The position numbers were made by a program, and so were the translations under genes. Source: CAYMJA01 sp964391095 (GTDB lineage: Bacteria > Patescibacteriota > Minisyncoccia > Minisyncoccales > GWA2-38-27). Taken from it: 19,398 nucleotides of DNA. Where the stretch lies: contig CAYMJA010000009.1 of the NCBI GenBank assembly GCA_964391095.1, forward strand, positions 1-19,398, written 5' to 3'. This document shows positions 6,451 to 12,918 of the stretch, piece after piece (the stretch's first letter is position 1; each line of letters starts with the position of its first letter). Below the pieces are notes generated by a model, which was given only the letters and a program-made list of their open reading frames with translations, searched no databases and was not told the DNA's origin.

Positions 6451-7377
6451 ATGACTGCAGATAAAAAGCGTTTGATTATTGTTGATAGTAATGCCTTGAT
6501 TTACCGGGCTTATTATGCTTTGCCTCCATTAACGAATAAGAAGGGAGAAATAGTAAATGCTGTCTATGGTTTTTTGTTGGTTTTTCTTAAAATCCTAAAA
6601 GAATTTCAGCCAGATTTTATCGTTGCTACTTTTGATTTTCCTGCTCCTACTTTTCGTCATAAAAAATTTAAGACCTACAAAGCTAAGAGATTGAAAATGC
6701 CGGAAGAACTCCGCCGGCAGATTCCTAAAATAAAAAAGATTTTAGAGAGTTTTAATATTCCCCTTTTTGAAAAAAAAGGTTTTGAGGCAGATGATATTAT
6801 TGGAACCATTTCTAAAGCCGTTCCAGCCCTTCGTCCAAGTTTCTTGGGTGAGGGACCTGAGATTGAAACAATTATTTTAACCGGCGACTTAGACGCTCTC
6901 CAACTGGTTGATAAAAATACAAAAGTTTATATCTTGAAAAGAGGCATTAAAAACGCTGTTCTTTATGATGAAGGAAAAGTAAAAGAAAGATACCAGGGAC
7001 TAACTTCAGAACAGTTACTTGATTTTAAAGCCCTTCGGGGAGACCCCTCAGATAATATTCCAGGAGTTACCGGAGTTGGGGAGAAAACTGCAATTGTTTT
7101 AATTAAAGAATTCGGGTTTTTAGAAAATCTTTATAAAGAATTAAGCGAGAATAGCGAGAGGGCTAAAAAAATAAAAGATTCTTTAAAAAAGAAATTATTA
7201 GATGGCAAAGAACAGGCTTTTGTCTCAAGAATGTTAGTTGAGATAAAACGCGACGTGCCAATTGAATTTAATCTGGAGAAGTGTAATTTTGGAAAATATG
7301 ATAAAGAAAAAATAGTTCAAATTTTTAAGGATTATGGGTTCCAAAGTTTGATTTCACGCTTACCCCATACAACATAA
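6451..7377 (+). CDS. Stand-alone 5'-3' exonuclease (PolA N-terminal domain type)
   Basis: A 308-residue flap/5'-3' exonuclease matching the N-terminal domain of DNA polymerase I, with no polymerase domain attached. It would process Okazaki-fragment RNA primers and flaps. Metal-binding acidic residues are visible in order: Asp12 (IIVDSNALIYRAYYAL), Asp62 (ATFDFPAPTFRH), FEADD (111-115), TGDLDALQL (145-152) and RGDPSDNIPGVTGVGEKTA (196-214), the last being the helix-hairpin-helix entry. Between helix IIGTISKA and strand IETIILTGD there are about 8-10 extra residues (roughly 124-137) encoded by a palindromic repeat. It begins a four-gene plus-strand run; the histidine kinase starts one base after its stop. 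Confidence 0.93.
   Translation: MTADKKRLIIVDSNALIYRAYYALPPLTNKKGEIVNAVYGFLLVFLKILKEFQPDFIVATFDFPAPTFRHKKFKTYKAKRLKMPEELRRQIPKIKKILESFNIPLFEKKGFEADDIIGTISKAVPALRPSFLGEGPEIETIILTGDLDALQLVDKNTKVYILKRGIKNAVLYDEGKVKERYQGLTSEQLLDFKALRGDPSDNIPGVTGVGEKTAIVLIKEFGFLENLYKELSENSERAKKIKDSLKKKLLDGKEQAFVSRMLVEIKRDVPIEFNLEKCNFGKYDKEKIVQIFKDYGFQSLISRLPHTT
6828..6854. repeat. Palindromic insertion inside the exonuclease gene
   Basis: Bases 6828-6839 pair with 6843-6854 around a TTT loop: the inner CCAAG/CTTGG is perfect, and the outer CCTTC/GAGGG side uses some G-T pairs. It encodes ALRPSFLGEGP in a surface loop where homologues are shorter. Confidence 0.65.
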
Positions 7378-7378
7378 A

Positions 7379-8521
7379 ATGATATTCTGGAGAAAAAAAC
7401 AAAAAGAAGAACTTAATAAAAATCTGTTATTAGAAAATATTCAGAAAAACAATAAAGAAATAAAAAGGATTTTAGCAGTTCTTGCTTATTTAAGCGATGG
7501 GGTTTTGGTTTTCGATAAGAAAAATAAACTTTTTTTAAGTAATCCCCAGGTGGAAAAATTTTTTGAGTTTACAAATAAACAAGGATTAGGAAAATCAATT
7601 TTAGAATTGAGTATTTTCCCTTTGGTCAGGCCTTTAGTTTCTCTCTTAGGCGGGGAAATAAGAGAAGTGTATAAAAAAGAACTTCGAATCAAAGAAAATC
7701 TTATTTTGGAAGTATCTGCTATTCCAATGAAAATTCCCGGGGAAAAGATTGGTTCTTTGATTATTTTACACGACATTACCAGGGAAAAGCTCGTGGAAGA
7801 AATGAAAAGCAAATTTATCGCTTTGGCTGCTCATCAATTAAGGACTCCCAGTTCAGCAGTGAAATGGAGCACGCGGATGTTATTAGATAAGGAAATGGGA
7901 AAATTAACCGAAAAGCAAAAAGAAATCATTGAGAAAGTTTATCAGGCTAATGAAAAAATGATTAGTTTAATTGATGACCTCTTAAATGCAGCTAGAATCG
8001 AAGAAGGAAGATATCTTTCCAAGGTGACCCTTTCAAGCATTGAGGAAGCTATTCAATCTGTAATAGACGATTATCAAGAGAGAATGAAAAAGAAAAAACT
8101 TAAATTTAGATTCATAAAGCCAGGAGAGAGATTGCCTAAAGTTATGTTAGATGTTGGAAAAATAAGGATAGCTGTCGCGAATATTATTGATAATGCTGTG
8201 CGATATACTTCTCCCGGCGGCAAGATTTCGGTTTCTGTTCAGGGAAACCGAAAAGAAATCGAAGTTCAAATTCAAGATAATGGAATGGGAATCCCTCGCT
8301 ATCAGCAAAGAAAAGTATTTACTATTTTTTATAGAGGAAGTAATGTGATAAAAATAGATACAGGAGGAACAGGACTGGGTCTCTTTATAGCTAAAAATAT
8401 TATTGAAGCCCATGGAGGTGAAATTTGGTTTGAATCCGAAGAAGGGAAAGGGACGACTTTTTATTTCACTATTCCAATAAAAAAGAAATTTGCCGAGTTT
8501 TTAACTGAAGAATCTTATTAA
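7379..8521 (+). CDS. Soluble PAS-domain sensor histidine kinase
   Basis: A 380-residue kinase with no membrane segment. An N-terminal coiled stretch (1-32) leads to a PAS domain (about 33-135: ILAVLAYLSDGVLVFDKKNK through IGSLIILHDITREK). The dimerization box FIALAAHQLRTPSSAVKWS has the phospho-accepting His152. The ATPase domain shows the N box NIIDNAVRYT (268-277), G1 DNGMGIP (300-306), F box FTIFYRG and G2 GGTGLGL (329-335), so all catalytic boxes are intact. It would sense a cytoplasmic signal through PAS and pass phosphate to a receiver, most simply the one at 8658-9026. It starts one base after the exonuclease stop, with no Shine-Dalgarno, so translation is probably coupled. Confidence 0.93.
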   Translation: MIFWRKKQKEELNKNLLLENIQKNNKEIKRILAVLAYLSDGVLVFDKKNKLFLSNPQVEKFFEFTNKQGLGKSILELSIFPLVRPLVSLLGGEIREVYKKELRIKENLILEVSAIPMKIPGEKIGSLIILHDITREKLVEEMKSKFIALAAHQLRTPSSAVKWSTRMLLDKEMGKLTEKQKEIIEKVYQANEKMISLIDDLLNAARIEEGRYLSKVTLSSIEEAIQSVIDDYQERMKKKKLKFRFIKPGERLPKVMLDVGKIRIAVANIIDNAVRYTSPGGKISVSVQGNRKEIEVQIQDNGMGIPRYQQRKVFTIFYRGSNVIKIDTGGTGLGLFIAKNIIEAHGGEIWFESEEGKGTTFYFTIPIKKKFAEFLTEESY

Positions 8522-8574
8522 CTCTTCATTCTTCTCCGAAGGGTGAGGGGCTGGTTTTTTCTTTATTATTTTGA

Positions 8575-8580
8575 TAAAAT
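8575..8580 (+). promoter_or_regulatory. -10 box upstream of response regulator, separated from it by a repeat
   Basis: TTTTGATAAAAT ends at 8580. In other genes of this window such a box lies 5-8 nt before the ATG; here a repeat element (8588-8649) intervenes and the ATG is 77 nt away. Confidence 0.4.
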
Positions 8581-8587
8581 AAACTAA

Positions 8588-8649
8588 TGAACAATGAACA
8601 ACGAACAATGAACAATTTTTACTGTTTGCTGTCCGCTACTCTTTGTTCG
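8588..8649. repeat. Interspersed repeat, copy A (heptamer array plus variable tail)
   Basis: Four 7-bp units (TGAACAA, TGAACAA, CGAACAA, TGAACAA; 8588-8615) are followed by a T-run and a tail containing GCTGTCCGCT. CGAACAA at 8602-8608 pairs with TTGTTCG at 8643-8649. The 22 bases 8599-8620 recur exactly, inverted, at 13592-13613 inside murE, and the tail is similar too (GCTGTC-GCT). Confidence 0.75.
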
Positions 8650-8657
8650 CTAAATTT

Positions 8658-9026
8658 ATGGCAAAGAAAATTTTAATAGTTGAAGACGATAAATTTCTCC
8701 GGGAGTTAATCGCCCAAAAACTTATCCAAGAGGGTTATGAAATTTCCGAGGCAATAGACGGAGAACAAGGGATAAAAAACGTTGAAGAGGAAAAACCAGA
8801 TTTAGTTTTACTTGACCTTATTTTGCCCGGAATAGATGGATTTGAAGTTTTAGCTAAGATGAAAACAAGCCCTGCTTTATCTGAAATTCCAGTGATTATT
8901 CTCTCCAACCTTGGCCAGAAAAATGATATAGAAAAGGGATTAAAAATGGGAGCAAATGATTATTTAATTAAAGCTCACTTTACCCCAGGGGAAATAGTTG
9001 AGAAGATTAAATTAGTTTTGAAATAA
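8658..9026 (+). CDS. Single-domain response regulator (receiver only)
   Basis: A 122-residue CheY/Spo0F-like receiver with no output domain. The acidic pocket is Glu9-Asp10-Asp11, the phospho-acceptor Asp53 (VLLDLILPGIDGFEVL), the switch Ser83 (VIILSNLG) and the conserved Lys105 (YLIKAHFTP); all key residues are present. Without a DNA-binding domain it must act by protein contact or as a phosphorelay intermediate. It follows the PAS kinase by 136 nt and precedes mutM by 4 nt, so kinase and receiver are a likely pair. A TTG at 8643 could extend it by five residues, but those codons overlap the repeat; the ATG at 8658 gives the canonical MAKKILIVEDD start. Confidence 0.93.
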   Translation: MAKKILIVEDDKFLRELIAQKLIQEGYEISEAIDGEQGIKNVEEEKPDLVLLDLILPGIDGFEVLAKMKTSPALSEIPVIILSNLGQKNDIEKGLKMGANDYLIKAHFTPGEIVEKIKLVLK

Positions 9027-9030
9027 ATCA

Positions 9031-9909
9031 ATGCCGGAGCTTCCTGAGGTAGAAATAACAGTAAGAGGTTTGAATAAAAAGGTCCTGGAAAGGACCTTTG
9101 TTGATGTCTGGACAGATTTTGAGAAAGTTATTAAAAAACCAAAGGATTTTGAGGAGTTTAAAAAAGGACTTAAGGGAAAAGAAATTCAAAAAGTTTGGCG
9201 AAGAGGAAAAAATATTATTTTTGATTTATCTGATAATTTAAATTTATTAATCCATCAGAAATTAACAGGCCATTTATTAACTGGAAACTGGAAAATGAAA
9301 AATGGAAACTGGAAACCGTCAAAGAATAAGTTCCTTCAAGAAAGAGTGAACAATTATATCCACTTGATGTTTTGGCTTGATAAGGGTCTAATGCTGGCTC
9401 TTTCTGATTTAAGAAAATTCGCCAAAGTAGAATTGTGGGATAGCAAGAAACTAAGAGAATCAAAAGAAATTAAAAGTTTAGGTCTTGAACCATTAGCAAA
9501 AGATTTTAGTTTTGAAAAATTTAAGAAAGCTTTCTCTAAAAGACGAAAAGGTAAAATTAAGTCAGTTTTAATGGACCAGACAATCATCGCCGGGATTGGA
9601 AATATCTATTCGGACGAGATTTTATGGAAGGCGAGGATTCATCCCCTGAAAGACGTTTCAAAATTAAAAGATAAGGATTTGCGAAAAATCTATCACGAGA
9701 TTAAAAAAATTTTGACTAGGGCAATTAAATTTCACGGTTCCAGTGTTTCCAATTTTCGCGACACAGAAGGGAGGAAAGGAAAATTTGACCAGCTGCTTAA
9801 TGTTTACAGAAAAGAAGGAAAGAAATGTCCTCGTTGCGGCACAATAATAAGAAAGATAAAAATAGCAGGTAGAACCGCCCATTTCTGCTCAAATTGCCAA
9901 AAATTTTAG
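9031..9909 (+). CDS. mutM: Formamidopyrimidine-DNA glycosylase (Fpg/MutM)
   Basis: A bifunctional glycosylase/AP lyase that removes 8-oxoguanine and formamidopyrimidines. At 292 residues it is slightly long for the family. The catalytic N-terminus MPELPEVEIT carries Pro2 and Glu3, and Lys60 lies in VWRRGKNIIF. The helix-two-turn-helix region reads MDQTIIAGIGNIYSDEILW, and the C-terminal zinc finger has Cys266, Cys269, Cys286 and Cys289 (CPRCG and FCSNCQ) with GRTAHF between. The stretch after KLTGHLL (about 84-96) is encoded by a 7-bp tandem repeat and may account for part of the extra length. It starts 4 nt after the response regulator stop, suggesting shared transcription, and no terminator is seen before the next promoter at 9917. 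Confidence 0.95.
   Translation: MPELPEVEITVRGLNKKVLERTFVDVWTDFEKVIKKPKDFEEFKKGLKGKEIQKVWRRGKNIIFDLSDNLNLLIHQKLTGHLLTGNWKMKNGNWKPSKNKFLQERVNNYIHLMFWLDKGLMLALSDLRKFAKVELWDSKKLRESKEIKSLGLEPLAKDFSFEKFKKAFSKRRKGKIKSVLMDQTIIAGIGNIYSDEILWKARIHPLKDVSKLKDKDLRKIYHEIKKILTRAIKFHGSSVSNFRDTEGRKGKFDQLLNVYRKEGKKCPRCGTIIRKIKIAGRTAHFCSNCQKF
9282..9316 (+). repeat. Five 7-bp tandem units within mutM
   Basis: TGGAAAC, TGGAAAA, TGAAAAA, TGGAAAC, TGGAAAC in unbroken register. Because 7 is not a multiple of 3 the units are read in different frames, giving GNWKMKNGNWKP. Confidence 0.75.
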
Positions 9910-9916
9910 TTATCTC

Positions 9917-9945
9917 TTGACACTATTTATTATCTGTGATATGAT
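9917..9945 (+). promoter_or_regulatory. Consensus-like -35/-10 promoter of the 10018 gene
   Basis: TTGACA (9917-9922), a 17-nt spacer and TATGAT (9940-9945) form a near-consensus vegetative-sigma promoter. Transcription would begin near 9952, giving a leader of about 65 nt. Confidence 0.85.
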
Positions 9946-9953
9946 ACAAATAT

Positions 9954-9970
9954 TGTAATCAAGGATTACA
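9954..9970 (+). promoter_or_regulatory. 5' leader stem-loop
   Basis: TGTAATC-AAG-GATTACA is a perfect 7-bp hairpin right at the predicted 5' end of the transcript. It may protect the mRNA end or serve as a protein site. Confidence 0.55.
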
Positions 9971-10001
9971 ACTCGTCATAATAGGCGAAAAAGTTCTTTC
10001 A

Positions 10002-10010
10002 AAAGGAGGT
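10002..10010 (+). promoter_or_regulatory. Strong Shine-Dalgarno of the 10018 gene
   Basis: AAAGGAGGT ends 7 nt before the ATG. Nearly full complementarity to the 16S 3' end contrasts with most genes here, which have none, and fixes the start. Confidence 0.9.
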
Positions 10011-10017
10011 AATTAAA

Positions 10018-10869
10018 ATGGAAAAGTTGAAACCCTACCTAATTGGGTTGATGGGAAGTATAGCCGGTACCTTTATCGGTCTCCAGATTTATCCAGGAAA
10101 TATTCTTGGATTGATAATCTCTGGATTGATTGGTTTTTCTATCGGTTATTTTCTCTGTGTGGATGTTGGAAGAGTTGTCCGAGAGATTCCTTATGCATTT
10201 GCCAAGGCCAAAGAAATTCTGCCCAGCGAGCGTCTATGGGGACTCAAACGCATCAAGTGGATGGGTCCTTTAGCTGCTGCTCTCTGGGGAGTGCCAATAT
10301 CTTTGGGATGTTACATTTCTTACTGTTACCTTCCTGCGGGCGGTTATCATGGCGATTTTTGGGTATTGTCTATACTTGGCTCTTTAGTGATTTTCTTGTT
10401 TTACATCGCCGGTTTAGGCACGCAAGGAGATGTAGAGGAAAAAGGACACGATTTTGCCTATGCATGGCACCAGTGGGTGGGAATGACCGGAATGATTTTT
10501 TTGTTCATTCTTCAGGGAATTTTTTTAATCCCCTGGCTGATTCTCAACATAGTTATCGCTCCGTTTTTCTCACTTTTATGGCTGATTGAAGGTGTCCGTA
10601 TTCTGATAGCCGCTGTTTACCAGACAACCCGATTGATTATTGGCAGCTCGGCAGCAATAGGAGCAATAGCTGGATTTCTGGTCCAATGGAAAACCGGATG
10701 TAGTTTGACCACAAGTTTGGTTAGTTCTGCATTGATTTTTTCCGTAGTTTGTTCCTCTTTAGTTCTCATCCACAGGTATTTTCCTATTGTTTCAGGAACA
10801 CCGCGTTGGCGAATGCCATCTTTGAGACGGGTACAATTCAGAATTTTTGAGTGGTCAGGAATCGAATAG
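10018..10869 (+). CDS. Polytopic membrane protein of unknown function
   Basis: I do not recognise this 283-residue protein. About seven hydrophobic segments are visible, near residues 7-24, 30-48, 80-102, 115-133, 155-185 (long, possibly two), 215-228 and 237-260. A conserved-looking hydrophilic patch GTQGDVEEKGHDFAYAWHQW (about 136-155) carries paired His and acidic residues between helices. Base composition is less AT-rich than in the housekeeping neighbours. It is monocistronic: near-consensus promoter, 65-nt leader with a 5' hairpin, strong Shine-Dalgarno and a clean terminator 29 nt after the stop. This points to high, independent expression. The function cannot be inferred from context; a transporter, channel or envelope role is possible. 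Confidence 0.8.
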   Translation: MEKLKPYLIGLMGSIAGTFIGLQIYPGNILGLIISGLIGFSIGYFLCVDVGRVVREIPYAFAKAKEILPSERLWGLKRIKWMGPLAAALWGVPISLGCYISYCYLPAGGYHGDFWVLSILGSLVIFLFYIAGLGTQGDVEEKGHDFAYAWHQWVGMTGMIFLFILQGIFLIPWLILNIVIAPFFSLLWLIEGVRILIAAVYQTTRLIIGSSAAIGAIAGFLVQWKTGCSLTTSLVSSALIFSVVCSSLVLIHRYFPIVSGTPRWRMPSLRRVQFRIFEWSGIE

Positions 10870-10897
10870 TAACTAACTCTTCCATCTACACCTCTGT

Positions 10898-10932
10898 GGG
10901 GTATAAAGAAATCTTTATACCCCTCTTTTTTT
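10898..10932 (+). terminator. Intrinsic terminator of the 10018 gene
   Basis: GGGGTATAAAG (10898-10908), loop AAAT, and CTTTATACCCC (10913-10923) make a perfect 11-bp stem followed by TCTTTTTTT. Confidence 0.9.
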
Positions 10933-10994
10933 ATTTGAAAAAATAAGCAAGGACAGAAAAATTAAAAAGAGGTTGAAATTATTCTTAATTCAGA

Positions 10995-11000
10995 TAAGAT
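10995..11000 (+). promoter_or_regulatory. -10 box of holA, leaderless type
   Basis: TAAGAT followed by AAATAA and the ATG (6-nt gap). There is no Shine-Dalgarno. Confidence 0.5.
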
Positions 11001-11006
11001 AAATAA

Positions 11007-11954
11007 ATGATTATTTTTCTTTATGGAGAGGATACCTATAGAAGTCGTCAGAAGTTGAATGAAATAATAGAGCACTATAAGAAAATTCACAAAAGTGGAT
11101 TGAACTTAAAATATTTTAATTGCCAGAAAGAATCTGGCAAGACAATCTTCGCTGATTTTAGAGATTTGGTTAGACAAACCTCAATGTTTAAAGAAAAAAA
11201 GTTGGTGATCGTGAATGGTCCTTTTTCAGATTTTGGTTTCAAAGAAAAATTCTTAATTGCCAGAAAAGATTTTGTCAGTTCTCAGGATATTATTTTATTC
11301 TATGAGCAAGGAAAGGTTAATGGAAAAGATAAATTATTTATTTTTCTTAAAAAAAATGCCGAATGTCAGGAGTTTAAACCCCTTGAAGGACAAAAGTTAA
11401 AGAATTGGATTAAAAAAGAGTTGAAAACATACAATACAGAGGCAGAACCTGTTGTTATAAAAAAACTCGTTGAATATATTGGTAATGACCTTTGGCGAAT
11501 GAGTCAGGAAATTAAAAAATTAGTAAGTTTTAAAAAAAATAGGAAAATTAAATTAGAGGATGTTGAGCTTTTAGTAAAGCCGAAGATTGAAACTGATATT
11601 TTTAAAACCATTGATGCGATTGCTCAAAGAAATAAAAAACAGGCCTTAAAACTGCTTCATAGACATTTAGAAAAAGGAAATTCACCCTTATATATTCTTT
11701 CAATGATAAGTTTTCAATTTAGGAATCTTTTAATAGTTAAAGAACTTATTGAAAAAGGTAATGCTTATAACGTTATTTTTAAAAAAAGCGGTCTTCATCC
11801 TTTTGTGGTAAAAAAAAGCTATTTCCAATCTCAACAATTTACTTTTTCAGAGCTAAAAAAAATCTACCAGAAGATTTTTCAGGTAGACCTTGATATTAAG
11901 ACAGGACATATTAAGCCAGAGGTGGCATTAGATATGTTTATTGTCGAGATTTAG
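11007..11954 (+). CDS. holA: DNA polymerase III delta subunit (HolA)
   Basis: HolA is the clamp-loader subunit that opens the beta clamp. At 315 residues it has the usual length. The N-terminal strand and first motif MIIFLYGEDTYRSRQKLNEI is characteristic, followed by VRQTSMFKEKKLVIVNGPF (the region after the degenerate nucleotide site) and DIILFYEQGKV. The middle domain has LVEYIGNDLWRMSQEIKKL, and the C-terminal collar domain has FKTIDAIAQRNKKQALKLLH and LYILSMISFQFRNLLIVKEL, all matching the family. No functional Walker A is expected in delta and none is present. The 3' end overlaps the convergent rpsT by 17 bp. Transcription appears to start at the ATG itself (TAAGAT box 6 nt upstream). 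Confidence 0.93.
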   Translation: MIIFLYGEDTYRSRQKLNEIIEHYKKIHKSGLNLKYFNCQKESGKTIFADFRDLVRQTSMFKEKKLVIVNGPFSDFGFKEKFLIARKDFVSSQDIILFYEQGKVNGKDKLFIFLKKNAECQEFKPLEGQKLKNWIKKELKTYNTEAEPVVIKKLVEYIGNDLWRMSQEIKKLVSFKKNRKIKLEDVELLVKPKIETDIFKTIDAIAQRNKKQALKLLHRHLEKGNSPLYILSMISFQFRNLLIVKELIEKGNAYNVIFKKSGLHPFVVKKSYFQSQQFTFSELKKIYQKIFQVDLDIKTGHIKPEVALDMFIVEI

Positions 11955-12207
11955 AATTTATCAATCTGGTTATTCCTGATTTTTTTCTCCCGGCAGTGTT
12001 TTTCTTGATTACCCCGACCTTCGCGGCTTTGTCTAAGGCTTTATATAATTGGGGTAAAAGTTTTCTTGCTTCTTCAATTTTCTTTTCTGAAATTAAACTC
12101 TTTGTCTTTTTAATAAGACCCTTTATTTTATTTTTATAGATAAGATTTCTAGCTCTCCGCTTTATATTTTGACGGAGAGCTTTTTTAGCAGATTTTGTTA
12201 TTGGCAT
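11938..12207 (-). CDS. rpsT: 30S ribosomal protein S20
   Basis: An 89-residue, very basic helical protein with the family pattern MPITKSAKKALRQNIKRRAR, then KIKGLIKKTKSLI, LLPQLYKALDKAAKVGVIKKNTAGRKKS. S20 binds 16S rRNA and helps 30S assembly. The length is normal (about 87). It is monocistronic on the minus strand, facing holA, with a 17-bp overlap of coding ends (11938-11954). There is no room for a conventional terminator between the two genes, so their 3' mRNA ends must overlap. A minus-strand TATTCT (12218-12213) lies 5 nt before the ATG, in the leaderless pattern. Confidence 0.96.
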   Translation of the reverse strand: MPITKSAKKALRQNIKRRARNLIYKNKIKGLIKKTKSLISEKKIEEARKLLPQLYKALDKAAKVGVIKKNTAGRKKSGITRLINSKSRQ

Positions 12208-12274
12208 GATTTAGAATACAAGATTTAGAATGTAATTAATATATTATCAGAAATTAAAATTTTTGTAAATATTT

Positions 12275-12291
12275 TGTACTAGGGGGGTACA
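12275..12291. promoter_or_regulatory. TGTACTAGGGGGGTACA palindrome upstream of ruvA
   Basis: TGTAC and GTACA arms flank a G-rich centre. The site lies 28 nt upstream of the ruvA -10 box (12320-12325) and 67 nt upstream of the divergent rpsT start. Position and symmetry suit an operator. The six-G run is conspicuous in this AT-rich gap. Confidence 0.45.
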
Positions 12292-12319
12292 TAGAATTTT
12301 CTAAACGGGGTAAATATGT

Positions 12320-12325
12320 TAAAAT
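12320..12325 (+). promoter_or_regulatory. -10 box of ruvA, leaderless type
   Basis: ATGTTAAAAT: TAAAAT ends 6 nt (GAAATA) before the ruvA ATG at 12332, with no Shine-Dalgarno. Confidence 0.55.
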
Positions 12326-12331
12326 GAAATA

Positions 12332-12904
12332 ATGATTAGCTATCTCCAAGGGAAAATTATTTTAAAAAAGGAAAAATTTATTATTTTAGATGTTAATGGA
12401 GTTGGTTATAAGGTTTTTTTATCTAAAAAGGTCTTTTCTAAAATACCAACAATTGGCAAAAATCTTAAGGTTTTTTGTTTTCTTAATGTAAGAGAGAATA
12501 GTTTAGAACTTTATGGATTTTTAGACTTCAAAGGACTGGAATTTTTTGAAATTTTGAATAGCATTTCTGGTGTAGGGCCAAAAGCAGCTCTTGAAATTTC
12601 TTCTTTAGGGAGTTTAGAAAAGATAAAAGAAGAAATTTCATCTCAAAATGTGAAGATATTTGAGGGAATTCCTGGAATTGGCAAAAAAAAGGCAATGAAA
12701 ATTATTTTAGAACTTTCAGGAAAAATCAAGGAATTTTCCCAAAAGAAAAAACTTCCTCCTAAAATTGATGAAGTTGAAGAGGCATTGATTAATCTTGGTT
12801 TTTCTCGCCAGAGAGCGAAAGAGGCAACGTCAAGGGTTCCAAAAGAAATAAAAGAGACCAGCCAGAGAATAAAAGAGGCCTTGAAAATTTTAAGCAGCAA
12901 TTAG
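12332..12904 (+). CDS. ruvA: Holliday junction branch migration complex subunit RuvA
   Basis: RuvA tetramers bind the four-way junction and load RuvB. At 190 residues it is of typical length. The OB-fold domain I begins MISYLQGKIILKKEKFIILD, then VGYKVFLS and FCFLNVRENSLELYGF. Domain II has two helix-hairpin-helix motifs: LNSISGVGPKAALEISS (around 77-92) and FEGIPGIGKKKAMKIILELS (around 109-128). Domain III, which contacts RuvB, is EVEEALINLGFSRQRAKEA near 149-167. It is followed after 14 nt by murE, so the two may be co-transcribed. ruvA, ruvB and ruvC are all in this window, but in separate units rather than a ruvABC operon. Confidence 0.96.
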   Translation: MISYLQGKIILKKEKFIILDVNGVGYKVFLSKKVFSKIPTIGKNLKVFCFLNVRENSLELYGFLDFKGLEFFEILNSISGVGPKAALEISSLGSLEKIKEEISSQNVKIFEGIPGIGKKKAMKIILELSGKIKEFSQKKKLPPKIDEVEEALINLGFSRQRAKEATSRVPKEIKETSQRIKEALKILSSN

Positions 12905-12918
12905 CCCCGTTAAATAAA

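Noticed and set aside
8588..8615. CRISPR array
   Set aside because: The units are 7 bp and contiguous with no spacers; no cas genes are in the window.
8643..8657. TTG start for the response regulator
   Set aside because: It would add MFAKF from the end of the repeat; MAKKILIVEDD at 8658 is the standard receiver start.
10236..10589. 117-codon plus-strand ORF inside the 10018 membrane protein gene
   Set aside because: It is an out-of-frame shadow: Cys/Phe/Trp/Arg-rich with no start signal, while the host ORF has a promoter, Shine-Dalgarno and terminator.
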